Positions 49,601 to 60,600 of a stretch of 64,000 nucleotides of DNA are shown in pieces. A program made the position numbers and the translations under genes. This stretch comes from Syngnathus acus (Eukaryota > Chordata > Actinopteri > Syngnathiformes > Syngnathidae). The stretch spans positions 6,148,001 through 6,212,000 of the forward strand of contig NC_051106.1 of the NCBI RefSeq assembly GCF_901709675.1. The letters run 5' to 3'. The notes under the pieces are model-generated. The model saw nothing but the letters and a program-made list of their open reading frames with translations, searched no databases and was not told the origin of the DNA. The number at the start of each line of letters is the position of its first letter. Position 1 is the stretch's first letter.

Positions 49601-52600
49601 TTAAGGTTCGAGCTAGGGTTAGGGTTCGAGCTAGGGTTAGGATTAGGGTTAGGGTTAGAGCTAGGGTTAGGGTTAGGGTTAGAGCTAGGGTTAGGGTTAA
49701 ACTAGGGCTAGGGTTAGAGCTAGGGTTAGGGTTAGGGTTAGAACTAGGGTTAGGGTTAGGGTTTCATTATCATCTTTAATGTTTGCAGGCGCAAAGCATT
49801 AAATGTCGGTAATGACGCTGTAGGGCGACGTTGTAAATGTATATTTTTTATGCAGTTTTGACCTTTTTGTTAACATGCACATTACATTTGAGATCATTAT
49901 TTATTCCTGAATACTATAAATAGTTTGAGATTGAAAGTGACAACCAAATTGGCTAAAATGGTCTGGAGCCACTTTTCCTTTCTTTTTATAAGCACTTATA
50001 TGTGTGTTAAAAAAAAAAAAAACTCCATGCGCTCTCTTCTCTGTTAGAACTTGCTTACTAAGGTAAGCATGCAAACATCGCATGATAGTGATGTGCATTC
50101 CAGTTCTTTTAAGTGAACCGAATCTTTAGAATCAGTTCACTCAAACGATTCGTTCAAACGAATCGTTCAACAAATCGTCCCCTCCCCACACACACACACA
50201 CACACTGATCCTTTTTTTTTTATAAATCAAATAATCAAAAATCATGGTCAAAGCTTCACGGAAAGTGAAAAGCGCCACACCCGCCCTCACCCCCACTTTC
50301 TGATTGGCTGTTTGATCTGTGACGTCACATGGACACTCCATTAGGTACACTGCCATTTTCAAGTGAGGCAGCATTCCAACATATTTTCCAAGATTCCCTC
50401 GTTAAGTGCACCTGCGTGAAAAGTTTTAGCTACTGCAGAACGTGAAAATGACAAATCTTTTCACGCAGGTGTGTTTAACGAGGGTAACTTGGAAAACATA
50501 TTGGAACGCGGCCCCGAAGACTAGAGCTAGACACCTGTGACCTTTGACCATGATATTTCCCTAATAAAATGGCCTGTTATAAGGTACACTTGAAAATTGC
50601 GGTGTACCTAATGGTGTGTCCATGTGATTCCCTCGTTAAGCGCACCTGCGTGAAAAGTTTTAGCTACTGCAGAACATGAAATGAGCTAAAACTTTTCACG
50701 CAGGTGCGCTTAATGAGGGTCACTTGGAAAACATATTGGAACGTGGCCCCGAGGACTAGAGCTTGACACCTGTGACCTTTGACCATATTTCCCTAATACA
50801 GTGGCCTGTTATTAGGTACACTTGAAAATGGCGGTGTACCTAATGGAGTGTCCGTGTGATTCCCTCGTTAAGTGCACCTGCGTGAAAAGTTTTAGCTCCT
50901 GCAGAACATGAAATGAGCTAAAACTTTTCACGCAGGTGCGCTTAACGAGGGTCACTTGGAAAACATATTGGAACGCGGCCCAGAGGACTAGAGCTTGACA
51001 CCTGTGACCATATTTCCCTAATACAGTGGCCTGTTATTAGGTACACTTGAAAATGGCGGTGTACCTAATGGAGTGTCCGTGTGATTCCCTCGTTAAGTGC
51101 ACCTGCGTGAAAAGTTTTAGCTACTGCAGAACATGAAATGAGCTAAAACTTTTCACGCAGGTGCGCTTAACGAGGGTCACTTGGAAAACATATTGGAACG
51201 CGGCCCCGAGGACTAGAGCTTGACACCTGTGACCTTTGACCATATTTCCCTAATACAGTGGCCTGTTATTAGGTACACTTGAAAATGGCGGTGTACCTAA
51301 TGGAGTGTCCGTGTGATTCCCTCGTTAAGTGCACCTGCGTGAAAAGTTTTAGCTACTGCAGAACATGAAATGAGCTAAAACTTTTCACGCAGGTGCGCTT
51401 AACGAGGGTCACTTGGAAAACATATTGGAACGCGGCCCCTCGAGGACTGGAGGTCGGCACCCCTGGTTTAAGTGAAAAGTGCCACACCCGCCCTCACCCC
51501 CACTTTCTGATTGGCTGGTTGATCTGTGACGTCACGCGGACACTCCATTAGGTACACCGCCATTTTCAAGTGTACCTAATAACAGGCCACTTCATTAGGG
51601 AAAAATCATGGCCAAAGCTTAACTGAAAGTGAAAAGTGCCACACCCGCCCTCACCCCCACTTTCTGATTGGCTGTTTGATCGGTGACATCACGCGGACAC
51701 TCCATTAGGTACGCCGCCATTTTCAGGCGTACCTAATAACAGGCCACTTCATTAGGGAAAAATCATGGCCAAAGCTTAACTGAAAGTGAAAAGTGCCACA
51801 CCCGCCCTCACCCCCACTTTCTGATTGGCTGTTTGATCGGTGACATCATGCGGACACTCCATTAGGTACGCCGCCATTTTCAGGCGTACCTAATAACAGG
51901 CCACTTCCTGATTGGCTGTCTGATTTGTGACGTCACTTGGACACTCCATTTGGTACACCGCCATTTTCAGGTGTACCTAATAACAGGGCAACTCCTGATT
52001 GGCTGTCTGATCGGTGACGTCACTCGGACACTCTATTAGGCACACCGCCATTTTCAGGTTCGCTCGCGAAGAGTGAGTGACAGACAGCGTTGCTGCTATG
52101 CCAGCCGACACACGTTATGCCGACATTGATGTTTTAATTTTGTATTTGTTGGATTGTAGTTGGTGTTATTATACCGAATGTGTTTGTGTTTGAATAAAAG
52201 GTTGAAAAAAAAATCCGCTGTGCCGACATTTGTTATTTTGGGGGACTCCAACTCATATAATAACGGAAAACACATACATATTGTCATATAAAGCAGTCAA
52301 CCAAATGTCAGATTTTTGTTTCAATTGGCGAATATCTAAACAAGGAATAAAACACCAGACAAGTTTTAACATAAATGTTTATTAAAATAATAATAAACGT
52401 ACATTTCAAACCAGCAAACTGTGAAATTGCAGTAGATATATTGGATAACAATATTTAGGCGTATAAATGCATACACGTTATTTAAAAACTACTATAAGTG
52501 TTATAAAATAAAGATTACCCGAAGAGAAGCATAATCTCCCCGTTTTTGCATAACTGCGCATCGCTTCATGCAATAAAGTTAGCCGTTAGCTTGGAGAAAA

Positions 52601-55600
52601 CGTGCATAAAAGAAGTGGTGTTTAAGTGAGTGGTTCCTTCTTTCCTTGGCAAATCGTAAAACATTCTGGTTGACATAATTCACGCCAGGAGGGAGACGCA
52701 ACACGTTCACTGACTGATCCGATGATGCACGGGAAGGAAGACAGTTGCACCCATTGACTCGTTCGCGAACGGGAAAGTAAGGATACGTTCCCTCACTGAT
52801 CCGTTCTCGCGATGAACTGGAAATGCAAATCACTGACTTCTTCGTGAACGGGAAGTAACGTCATCTTCTTCTTCGTTTTGTTTTACGGCGAGGTGGCACC
52901 AGCTTCAATGCGCATTACCGACACCTACTGGTTGAAGTCATATGAACTGAATAAAGAACGAATCACTTTCTAAAGTGATTCGTCCACTCTCATTCACTGA
53001 AAATATTCGTTCTTTTGACGAATCATTCACTCACGAACCAACATTACCTCTCACCTGATAAGTTCTTTTTTTTTTTTTTCAGGCTTAATCCCTGTGAAAT
53101 TAAACAGGCGTGTTCCCTGCTGGGTGACAGATTTCCAATGTTGGCAATAAAGTCATGCTACCTCCAACTTGGCTGAGGTAATAAAATTCCAGTGGCAGAA
53201 AAAATCTCACCCTCAAGCGCCAAGAGGCCACACGCGGCGGCCACACCGTAATACGCTTTGGTGCCCTCAGTCCCTGACTCGTTTCTTCCCGCAGAGGCGC
53301 TGGCCTTCATCACGCTGTCACCCGGCCCGGTCTCAGCCCATTCATCTAATTACCATCCTTTTATTGCTGTTTAATGAAACTGAACCAAGCCTGAAGTGGT
53401 CTGGGCGAAACGTGCTCAATTTCACCAAATGTGGAAAACATGGAATCAATAGACGGTGAAGCGCTACACTGGTTTTATGGCATTAAAGGCCTCGCTCACT
53501 GCTAATTGATTACCTATAATGTCAGCAAAGCACCCCGAGCGCGGGCTAATGCGCGGTCGACGCAGAGCGATCACATTTGGCTGGAAATAGAGGATGCTGA
53601 AAATGGAGCCTAAAAGCCAGAATATGAAACAGCGCCACCACATTTTGTTCAATTATTCAATCCGCTGTCCATAAAATAGACCCGTCGTGCCAATCTCAGA
53701 ATCTCTCAGAATTCAGTCACAAAAAATTTAATTAAAAAAATAATCAAGTTTTTGTGGGATGATCCTCCAGTGTATTAAATAGGCTCCAAAAACTTGGAAA
53801 TTAAAAAAAAAAAAAAAGTTATAGATTTGTCCTCGGCCATACAAGTTATTGATGAAACTATTTCAGTGGAAGTAGGCCCACGGGAAGGTTTCCAAGGGCA
53901 TATCTGATTCTCAAACTGAAGTGCTCAATGGTGGGAACTTTTCAATTATCTAGCACAAATTTGCATATTTTATTAGTCACTCAACCAAATTCAATGAACA
54001 CATTGTGAAAGTTGCTACACCAGCCATGCCGAACGCACCCAAGGTCATCTCATTTCTATGTGCGGCTGCAAATCTTAACTGAGCAAGACTAATCGGCAAA
54101 TCAGCGGCCAGGTCAAGGATCCTGCTCAGGATGCAGGTCCATGTTCGGGAGCCGAGCCACACGTCGCCAGTCTGGCCTCGCCGGGCTTTCCATCAAGGCA
54201 AGGTGATTAACAATTTTGACCTGATGAGCCATTCCGGTCTCAACCTCGAATAAGAAATCAGGAGGGAGTCACAAGACACACGTGACGGGCAGGACGTCCA
54301 ACAGATTATTGTGCCACATATTGCAGGCCCAGCTATCTATTTTCTTTAATTAGCAGAATGGTGAGAGAGAGAAACTGGGACATGTGCAAACATTCCCAAA
54401 GAAGATCCCCCAAGGTTTGAACAAAGCAGGCCTGAAAATGGGAAGGAAAGCAAATTTCAGTTACATAACACCGCTGCCGGTTTTGCAGCATCTGCGCTGT
54501 TAACTGTGCACATCATGCTGATCTTTCGGAATGTATTCTCAATCATTACATCATCCTCCAGAGATGCCATTGCATCTTCATCCACACTTTCCAGGTCATC
54601 TCCGAGTATAACACGCTCGCTCGTTCTTTTAAAATGTGTTAGTATGATTTCAATCATCTTTTACAGTCATTAAAAAACAATCAGACACCACAGAAGGTGC
54701 GCCTGAAGAGGTGTTGATCATTTGCCAGGAACATATAGCCAAAAAAAAAAAAACTCTAGCCTCATACTGACGTTACTTTGGGCGTTAGGAGATTTGCATA
54801 AACTATGGCGGAATATCCAGTAAAAGGCAAAAACTAAAACTAATAACATTTATGGTAAGACTCCATTTGAATAAGTCATGGTGGCTTTGTTGCAGTCGTG
54901 GCTTGTTTACGTTGTCAGTGCTAACTATGATAGCATTGCTAGCTGTGTTGGTGAAGCTAAATGAAGTTTTCCTGTGATAAATACGTTTTCATGACCACAT
55001 GCCATTATGAACGACGAGGTGCTTGGCTTCAGTCTGACACTAAACTCCAACTATAAATGACTTGAAACATATTTTTCATTTTACTTTTCTGAAGTTGAGT
55101 CCGGTAGGTTGTCCACTAGCATTGACTTTCCTCTGCTCTGGATGAAGCATTACGGCCCCTTTTTCCCCAGCCATGAATGTGATTTGCCCACGGCCATCAC
55201 ATGCAGCAATTCGATAATGATACTTTTTCCCTTGTGGATTTTTTTTTTTTTTAAATTACAATCTTGCTTTGTGTGTAATATTTGCTGAGGTGTTGCGCTG
55301 GGTTCAAAGGTGACACAGGAATTGCTGACTTTTCATCATGACGACCATGTCTGGCAATGACAAAGCGGCACAAATTATCCTGTATAAAAAAAAAAAAAAG
55401 GGAAAAATCTTAGTAGCCTCCGTGTGCTTGCAAACGGCCTTTTCAGCAAGTGTGGAAAAAGTGGGAGGCTCAGGGGGCTCATGAAAGTGGGACATGGTGG
55501 TCTCACGCTACAGGATGAATGGACACTCCCTTCTTATGGACACACAAAGCTTCCTATTAGCACCAGCCAAAGCATGCATAAAGAACTTTTACATCTCATT

Positions 55601-57607
55601 AAGAAGCACACAAACATTGGCGGCACATGTGGACGGACGCTTGTTACTGTCGGCCGGCCAATAGAGAAGCTGTTGGCACAGGGCGCCCTGCCCTAGCTGG
55701 AGAAAAGCCTTTTAGTTCACTCGCAAGCGGTTCTCTAGGTGAATAATCCTGTCAACAGCGTGGCGCCTGCCAAAACACTCTAAATCATCATCCAATTATG
55801 ATGCCTTTCCGTTGGACTTCCAGCATTCTGCTGAACTGGAAAGCAGAGCAGTATTCATGGAAGAGACAACTTGTTTTATCAGTGTGTGTGAAGCCAACTT
55901 GGACAGCGAGGCACGCTGGCACTTAGCATGGAGGCTTCAGTGAGATAAACGCTCTCTTGGCGCAAAACAGACCAGGATAGCGCCTTTTATACATGATAAA
56001 GCACAGAATGCTTGTCCTAAGTGGAGACTGCAACTATAGTGGCGTAAGGAGGGTTGCCAGAACTAAGGGCAAGGCAAGTTTGATGTCCCCCTCAGGGTTT
56101 CTCAGCCACTCAGCAAAAACAAAAAATACTTTTGCAAATCCCAAAAATCCTTCAAAAAATGCTGATTAAAATTCATTATCTGTTACCTACTGAAGATGAA
56201 AGCAAATGTGGAAAAAAAATCCTAGAAAGATCAGATAATACCCATATTTTAGGGGGGGCAGCGCCCCTGCCTTCCCCCCCTCTATCTCCACCAGTGGATG
56301 CGTGGCATCAGCCTACATTGATTTACAATGACTACGCAATTCAGAACCTTTTGGGCAGCCTTGGGACAGTTGGAAAAAAAGGGAAGAGAAGTATGAAGAG
56401 CATAAATGCGGCGAGTATGATGATATGAACACTCCATCTTCAGCAGCAAACTGTATTCTGTCTACAAATGCCCAAAGCAATAATGTGTCCCGCAGATGAT
56501 GAATAGTCTTGCTTCTCTTCCTCTTTTGGTGGGAAAAGATGCTGCAGCACCTCAAGCACATGCACAGACAAACAGCAAGCACCACTGCTCAACACTCAGC
56601 CTCACTAAGAGCCCACTTCGATACGCCCACACAACCGACTAATAATTTTTGCAACACATTCATAGCCCGCGTATATTTCACATGCAGTTGTTTGAACTCT
56701 TGACAAGAACGTTCTGGACTCCGCAGAGGGAGTCGGACGGCTCAAATCTGACAGGTCCTAGCTTGCGTCTTCAATCGAAAAGACCGCTTGACCTCCATAA
56801 AATTTGCAGTGCTGCGGGGAGTTAAAAAGTACCCTGCAAACATTTTATTTGCCATTTTAGCGCCGCTGAAATGACCATATCTACACTGTCTGATAATAAC
56901 CTCATAAATCTATTTTATGACCATTTTGACAAATTCTCACTTTGAAGGTACAACAACAACCAATGAAAAGGTTTTATAGTGCCCAGTTTTTTAACAAGAA
57001 TCTAAAATGGCCGGCAAAACTAAAGTCACCTTTGAAAATTAAAAAAAACTGTTAAATGAGAAATCCCGTCAGCCTTGACCGTTTTCCATGATTTCCGCAC
57101 AACATGACAAAAACTCCCTTCAGGCTACACGCTGACAAGCAAAAACCTGCCGCTCCGACGAGACGCCCGCGGGCCTGAGCAACGTTACGTAATGAAGCCT
57201 CGCTCCAGCGTAATCCGCCAAGATGTGCAGTCTTGCTGTTGCTAAAATCTTCGCCAGTGACAAAAAGCGGAAAGTGTTTGTTGTCTCCTGTGACAGTACC
57301 GACAGCCAATTGCTGCATCTGACTTCAACTCTTGATGACAATCGATGAAACCTTTCACTTGACCGCCTCCTCACATTCCACACTTGACATCTGAAAACTC
57401 TCTGACTTGTGACGGAGACACTTCTAATCCTGAGGATGCTATTTTGAACATGAGAGAGCGCAGTGTGAAAACACACACTGATATGGACGAGTGAAGGCGT
57501 CACATTCGAGGGTCATCGCTTGCCTTTCTGTAGACGATCATGTTTGGAGAGTCCTCATCTGGATCGGTGACGTCCACGCCAACCCGTTCTTCCGAGCCCT
57601 CTGCCAT
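37693..57607 (-). CDS. rgs6: Regulator of G-protein signalling 6
   Basis: R7-family RGS protein that pairs with Gbeta5 and speeds GTP hydrolysis on Galpha-i/o. Fifteen coding exons, 5' to 3' on the minus strand: 57607-57524, 42547-42448, 41691-41641, 41550-41444, 40990-40939, 40635-40571, 40236-40160, 39875-39794, 39687-39613, 39556-39455, 39396-39224, 39153-39028, 38956-38770, 38636-38547, 37743-37693. All phases agree, giving 473 residues (human 472). DEP domain about 40-115 ([16 protein letters not shown]), DHEX about 130-210, GGL about 258-318 with PSNPW, RGS domain about 333-453 ([20 protein letters not shown]). The tail ends [11 protein letters not shown]. Intron 1 (15 kb) has a GC donor; the other introns are GT-AG. 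Next to dpf3 and sipa1l1, as in human. Confidence 0.95.
42548..46800 (-). other. rgs6 first coding intron, 3' part
   Basis: No exon was recognised on either strand. The sequence is ordinary AT-rich intron with short microsatellites (a CA-type run near 42930) and poly-G at 44148-44158. Confidence 0.55.
46815..46888 (+). mobile_element. tRNA-Glu-like sequence at the head of a repeat
   Basis: The A-box-like TGCAGTGGTTAGTACTCTGG, an anticodon-arm-like CTGGATTTTCACCCCAG with TTC in the loop, and a B-box-like GAGTTTAAACCCC recall tRNA-Glu(UUC). The acceptor ends do not pair, so it is a pseudo-tRNA or SINE head. About 80 bp downstream GGGTTAG repeats begin. Confidence 0.6.
46970..47065 (+). repeat. 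Short telomere-like GGGTTA array
   Basis: Degenerate tandem copies such as GGAGTTAGGGTTAGATCTAG and AGGGTTGGGGCTAGG follow the tRNA-like head at 46815. Telomere hexamers are mixed with CTAGGG and GGTTGG variants. This is a smaller relative of the array at 48934-49765. Confidence 0.8.
47244..47308 (-). mobile_element. tRNA-like sequence, minus strand
   Basis: Read on the minus strand it has TAGCTGACTGGTTAGAGAC (A-box-like) and CTTGGTTCAATCCCAGG (B-box-like) about 35 nt apart. Pairing is incomplete, so it is probably a tRNA-derived repeat head, not a working tRNA. Confidence 0.5.
47343..47790 (+). mobile_element. Left copy of a composite repeat with CRE module and tiny ORF
   Basis: Starts at TAGTGATGTGCATTCCAGTT, runs through GAATC/GTTCA-type palindromes, then a module with CCAAT (GATTGGCTG, about 47600), CRE (TGACGTCA, about 47617) and a CCGCCATTTTC YY1-like element. 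This leads into ATG 47676, a 27-codon ORF ([18 protein letters not shown] and so on) with stop 47757-47759, AATAAA 47759-47764 and a run of A. Equivalent parts recur in the same orientation at 50086-50345 and 51470-52215. Confidence 0.65.
48033..48114 (-). mobile_element. tRNA-Ser/Leu-like sequence, minus strand
   Basis: On the minus strand it begins GTCACGATAGCACAGCGG, continues TTAAGGC (as in tRNA-Ser/Leu D arms) and ends GAGTTCAAATCCCGTCGATG. The outer four bases pair, but the middle does not fold as an anticodon arm. Probably tRNA-derived. Confidence 0.5.
48257..48581. repeat. Left arm of a 325-bp inverted repeat
   Basis: From TCATGCGATGTTTGG to CATTAAAGATGATAATGAAA this arm matches, as reverse complement, 49761-50085 with scattered differences and small gaps. 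Shared landmarks include TAAGCAAGTTCTAACAGA, ACACACATATAAGTGCTTAT, GTGGCTCCAGACCATTTTAG and TTTGCGCCTGCAAACATTAA. Confidence 0.9.
48822..48896 (+). mobile_element. Second tRNA-like repeat head
   Basis: ATAGTGTAGTGGTTAGTGCT (A-box-like) and GAGTTCGAATCCCGG (a perfect-looking B box) lie about 32 nt apart. Its flanks (TGCTCTATTAAACTATATAG before, AAAAATTTGCAACACAG after) match those of the copy at 46815, and GGGTTAG repeats follow here too. Same family as 46815-46888. Confidence 0.65.
48934..49765 (+). repeat. Long degenerate telomere-like array, GGGTTA on the + strand
   Basis: About 830 bp of TTAGGG-type repeats interrupted regularly by AGAGCTAGGG, TTCGAGCTAGGG and AGACCTAGGG variants, with larger internal duplications (blocks near 49193-49300 and 49482-49600 are near copies). 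Open frames of 285-288 codons across it encode only LGLELG or RVRARV patterns and are artefacts. Confidence 0.95.
49761..50085. repeat. Right arm of the 325-bp inverted repeat
   Basis: Reverse-complement partner of 48257-48581. It begins directly at the end of the telomere-like array (GTTTCATTATCATCTTTAAT) and ends CATCGCATGA, where the TAGTGATGTGCATTCC element starts. Confidence 0.9.
50086..50345 (+). mobile_element. Second copy of the TAGTGATGTGCATTCC element start
   Basis: Direct-orientation match to 47343-47650: the same opening, the GAATCTTTAGAATC/GTTCACTC palindromes, then GATTGGCTGTTTGATCTGTG and TGACGTCA. It runs into the hairpin array instead of the tiny ORF. Confidence 0.7.
50396..51445. 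repeat. Five tandem units each with a 36-bp hairpin
   Basis: Units start at 50396, 50630, 50862, 51087 and 51319 (period 225-234 bp). Each has CCCTCGTTAAGTGCACCTGC then GTGAAAAGTTTTAGCT, a loop near ACTGCAGAACATGAAATG, and the reverse complement AGCTAAAACTTTTCACGCAG then GTGCGCTTAACGAGGG. In units 2-5 the stem is near perfect; unit 1 is more worn in its right arm. Unit spacers carry a second short palindrome, ATTAGGTACAC to GTGTACCTAAT. Confidence 0.92.
51470..52215 (+). mobile_element. Tandem CRE-module repeats ending in tiny ORF and AATAAA
   Basis: Imperfect tandem copies of a module (about 51480, 51636, 51796, then shorter ones about 51903 and 51987) contain GATTGGCTG, a TGACGTCA or TGACATCA element and CGCCATTTTCA, and are bounded by TTAGGTACACC-type palindromes. 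The last copy leads to ATG 52098 and a 31-codon ORF identical to the left copy except for a 12-nt in-frame insertion, stop 52191-52193, AATAAA 52193-52198 and an A run. Confidence 0.65.
52216..57523 (-). other. rgs6 first coding intron, 5' part
   Basis: Includes a GAATCA/TGATTC-rich palindromic stretch at 52930-53045 that may be the far end of the composite repeat. Beyond it no gene was recognised; there is one candidate non-coding element around 53461-53640, noted separately in the findings. All open frames are short and unmatched. Confidence 0.5.
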
Positions 57608-57619
57608 CTTCACTCAGAC

Positions 57620-60600
57620 CTGTCAGACAAAAACAGATGTGCCATAAGATCAAAAATATCAAATAAAAAGATTTTTTTTTAAAAGTCATTACAACTGAAC
57701 TGATAGGCTGCAATTCTTTAAAAAAAATATAAAAACAAAAAAATACAACTGACCTGAACTGATGGTCTTATTTAAAAAAAAAAAAAAAAAAGGATTAAAA
57801 ATAAATTCATTATAACTGAATAACATGGGCTGCAATTTTTTTGGTTATCTCGAGCACACCACATGCAATGTACCCCGCTTTAAACATGTCTGCCCTTTCC
57901 GTTTCCAATAAATGACTGCCGTGAAATATGATTACTTTTCCACGTAAACTGTTATTAGAAAGTGTTGATCACATGATGCTCACCGCTGATCTCTCACATT
58001 AAAGCCCTTTCCCCACCCACTCGCCCACCGAGCACTTTGAAAGCATCTGTTAAGAGATTTATTTTTTATTTACAACCCCCGCCATCACTTTCTCCAGGCT
58101 TTCTCCCCTCCCTCCCCTCCTCTCTCTCCGACGCTCCGTGTTGAATTAATTCCGCTCCACAAAGGATTTTCATAACCCTGCCTCACACATACTTTGCCAC
58201 CGAGGGCTCCTGTGTGTATTAAATGGGTTAAGGCCTTTGTTAGTCCTTTAATCGGCCTGCGTAGACAGAGATGGGGGGTGGGGGGGTTGGATTACATGCT
58301 CTGTCCACGCTTCCTCGTGTTTGCCTCTTGCAGAAATAGACAAGTGCATTACATTGAGAGAAATAAATAAATATTCACACAGCTCCATTTCTGCTTCTGT
58401 GATTCTTTTCCTTCATTGCCATCACAAAAAAAAGTAAAATCCCACGAAAGGCCGGAGGTCACCGATTGATTTATGACACCAGTCCTGGGACTTTTCTGAC
58501 ACACCTCATAGTAAATGTTAAATTTCATATCATTTAATTCACATCAAATTACGCTTTCAGGTAAACACGTATGTGCTTTTGCAGCGGACATCTAATCTTT
58601 GGCATCGTCTCGGGCTGCTACGATTGCAGGGTACCTAATAAAGTGAACAATAAGCATGACAATAGGTCCCCTGGGAAGCTGTAATTCTAATGATATACAA
58701 AAATAATGAAAATAAATGTGTTTTTTTAAGGGTTTGACTTTTTTTGTCTATCTGTGATGTGAAGTTTGCTGGGATGGGAAATTGTAATTTTCGTGAACAT
58801 CTTGAGGGGGGGAAGCCATCCATCCACTTTCTAAAGAGTTTTTCCACATTGGAAACAAAAAAATGCTGATTTTGGGCAATAGGAATGGTCACCATCTGCA
58901 CACCACTGCACAATTTAGAGTGACCAGAAAAGCCAAGTTTGCACCACAAGTCTTCCTTGAACATGCAACCTGAGCCTCAGAACACCGGCTCACCACTGTG
59001 CAAAAAAAAACCCCCAAATCCTACTGTAATGCGACAATAGTCCAACTTCCCCATAAAACTGCTCCAGCATTCAAATAAAACAAGCAGCAAAAAAAATCAC
59101 ATTCCATGCACACTGCCTGTCACTCATGATGTGTGTGTGCCACATGTGTGACACCTGCCAGCTGCCACAAGTGAAAGCCTCCATTACCTTAGCAAGCACA
59201 GAGCGGCCGGTCCTGTCCACTGGGCTCCCTTCCGCCGGCTTGGCTCCCTCCTTAGCAACAAGCGGCAGGCAGGTTCATGGTGTCATTGGCAAGATGAGAA
59301 GAAGAGGGGATGAAGAAGAAGTGGAAGACACAGGGAGGGAGAGAGAGTGGAGCAGGCTGCTTGCTGCAGTGTATTCCTCCTCCTCCTCCTCCTCCTCTTC
59401 ACTCTGGTGGTTTAGTTGAGGAGAGCCTCACGTCGTCCTCTTCTCTCCCTCTGTATGCTTGAGAGAGAGGGAGAGGGAGGGAGAAGGGGGGGGCAGATCA
59501 GGTTGAGAAGAGGGGAGAAGGAATTAGAGAGAATGTTATTTTATATGTGCAGTATAAAATAAGAAGCATTTTGATAGCAGCAGAGGCTAAGTTGAGAACG
59601 TTGCAAGCGAGGGTAAGCTTAGCGTGCTTATTCTCCTAAGTAGGCTAGGAGATATTTTTATACCCCATCTTCATAAATCGGCTGCGTTACGTAATAATAA
59701 AAAACTTGTAGCTTGAGGATGCCCGTTTGCATGTCACTTCCTTCGATGTGGAGTCGGTCAAGCTTAAATGCCAGTGGATGCATTTTTCCCCCCCCCCATT
59801 ATTACCTCTCCATTCCCATGCAAGGGATGTTATATAAATGCATGGCATAGAATTTATTTCCAACAGTCTGGTTAATTTTGTTTCTCTTGGCTGCACTGCT
59901 TCCAGTATGTATTTTTTTTCCCCATCCAATCAGAATTCAGCCTTAATGTGTTGCTATGCTAATCTAATCTGCCTAGGGCCTTCAGTATAGTGATAGATAA
60001 TTTAACTTGTATGAGCAATGAGACTGTTTTGGACTCAGGCGAGAAATGGGGAAGGATCAGAATTAATTTCAACTAAATGTACAAACAAATAATAAAAAAA
60101 GTCAATTACCTTAATATGTCCCCTTTGAAATATCTCAACGGCTCATTTGCAGAAATAGGGAGCTCACATGAAATTGACTTGGTTGTGTAATTTCACACTC
60201 GGTGACTGGGCAGGCACTCCAGAGATTCATTTATTTGCATACAAGCAGTCAAAAAGTTACATTTCCATATGTCCCCTTTAAAACAACAGTGTGCATATGT
60301 TAGGCTGTCCCACCCATACAAAATGACGAGATGGAATATTTCAATCTGCTTTAAGGGGGGGGGGGTGGGCAAGGCAGCTCTAATCTGCATGACAGATAAA
60401 TTATTAAACGTCCTGTTCAGTGACACACATGCACACACACACATTTACTTGCGTGTTAGCTCCCAACAGCTGCAAATAGAAACACCGGGAAGTGAAATAT
60501 AGCAAACACTAGTTGGAACTCTGCTGGTTCAACATTCTGTAATTTCACGCATCAATGGATTTTACTCTTAATCATGCAGGGGAAGGATAATTGGTAAAAG

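Noticed and set aside
48839-49779. Open frames of 285-288 codons on the + strand
   Set aside because: They run through the GGGTTA array and encode only LGLELG or RVRARV periodic patterns, an effect of a repeat with few stop codons.
50396-51445. CRISPR-like array of palindromic repeats
   Set aside because: Units are 225-234 bp, spacers are themselves conserved repeats, and the genome is a vertebrate.
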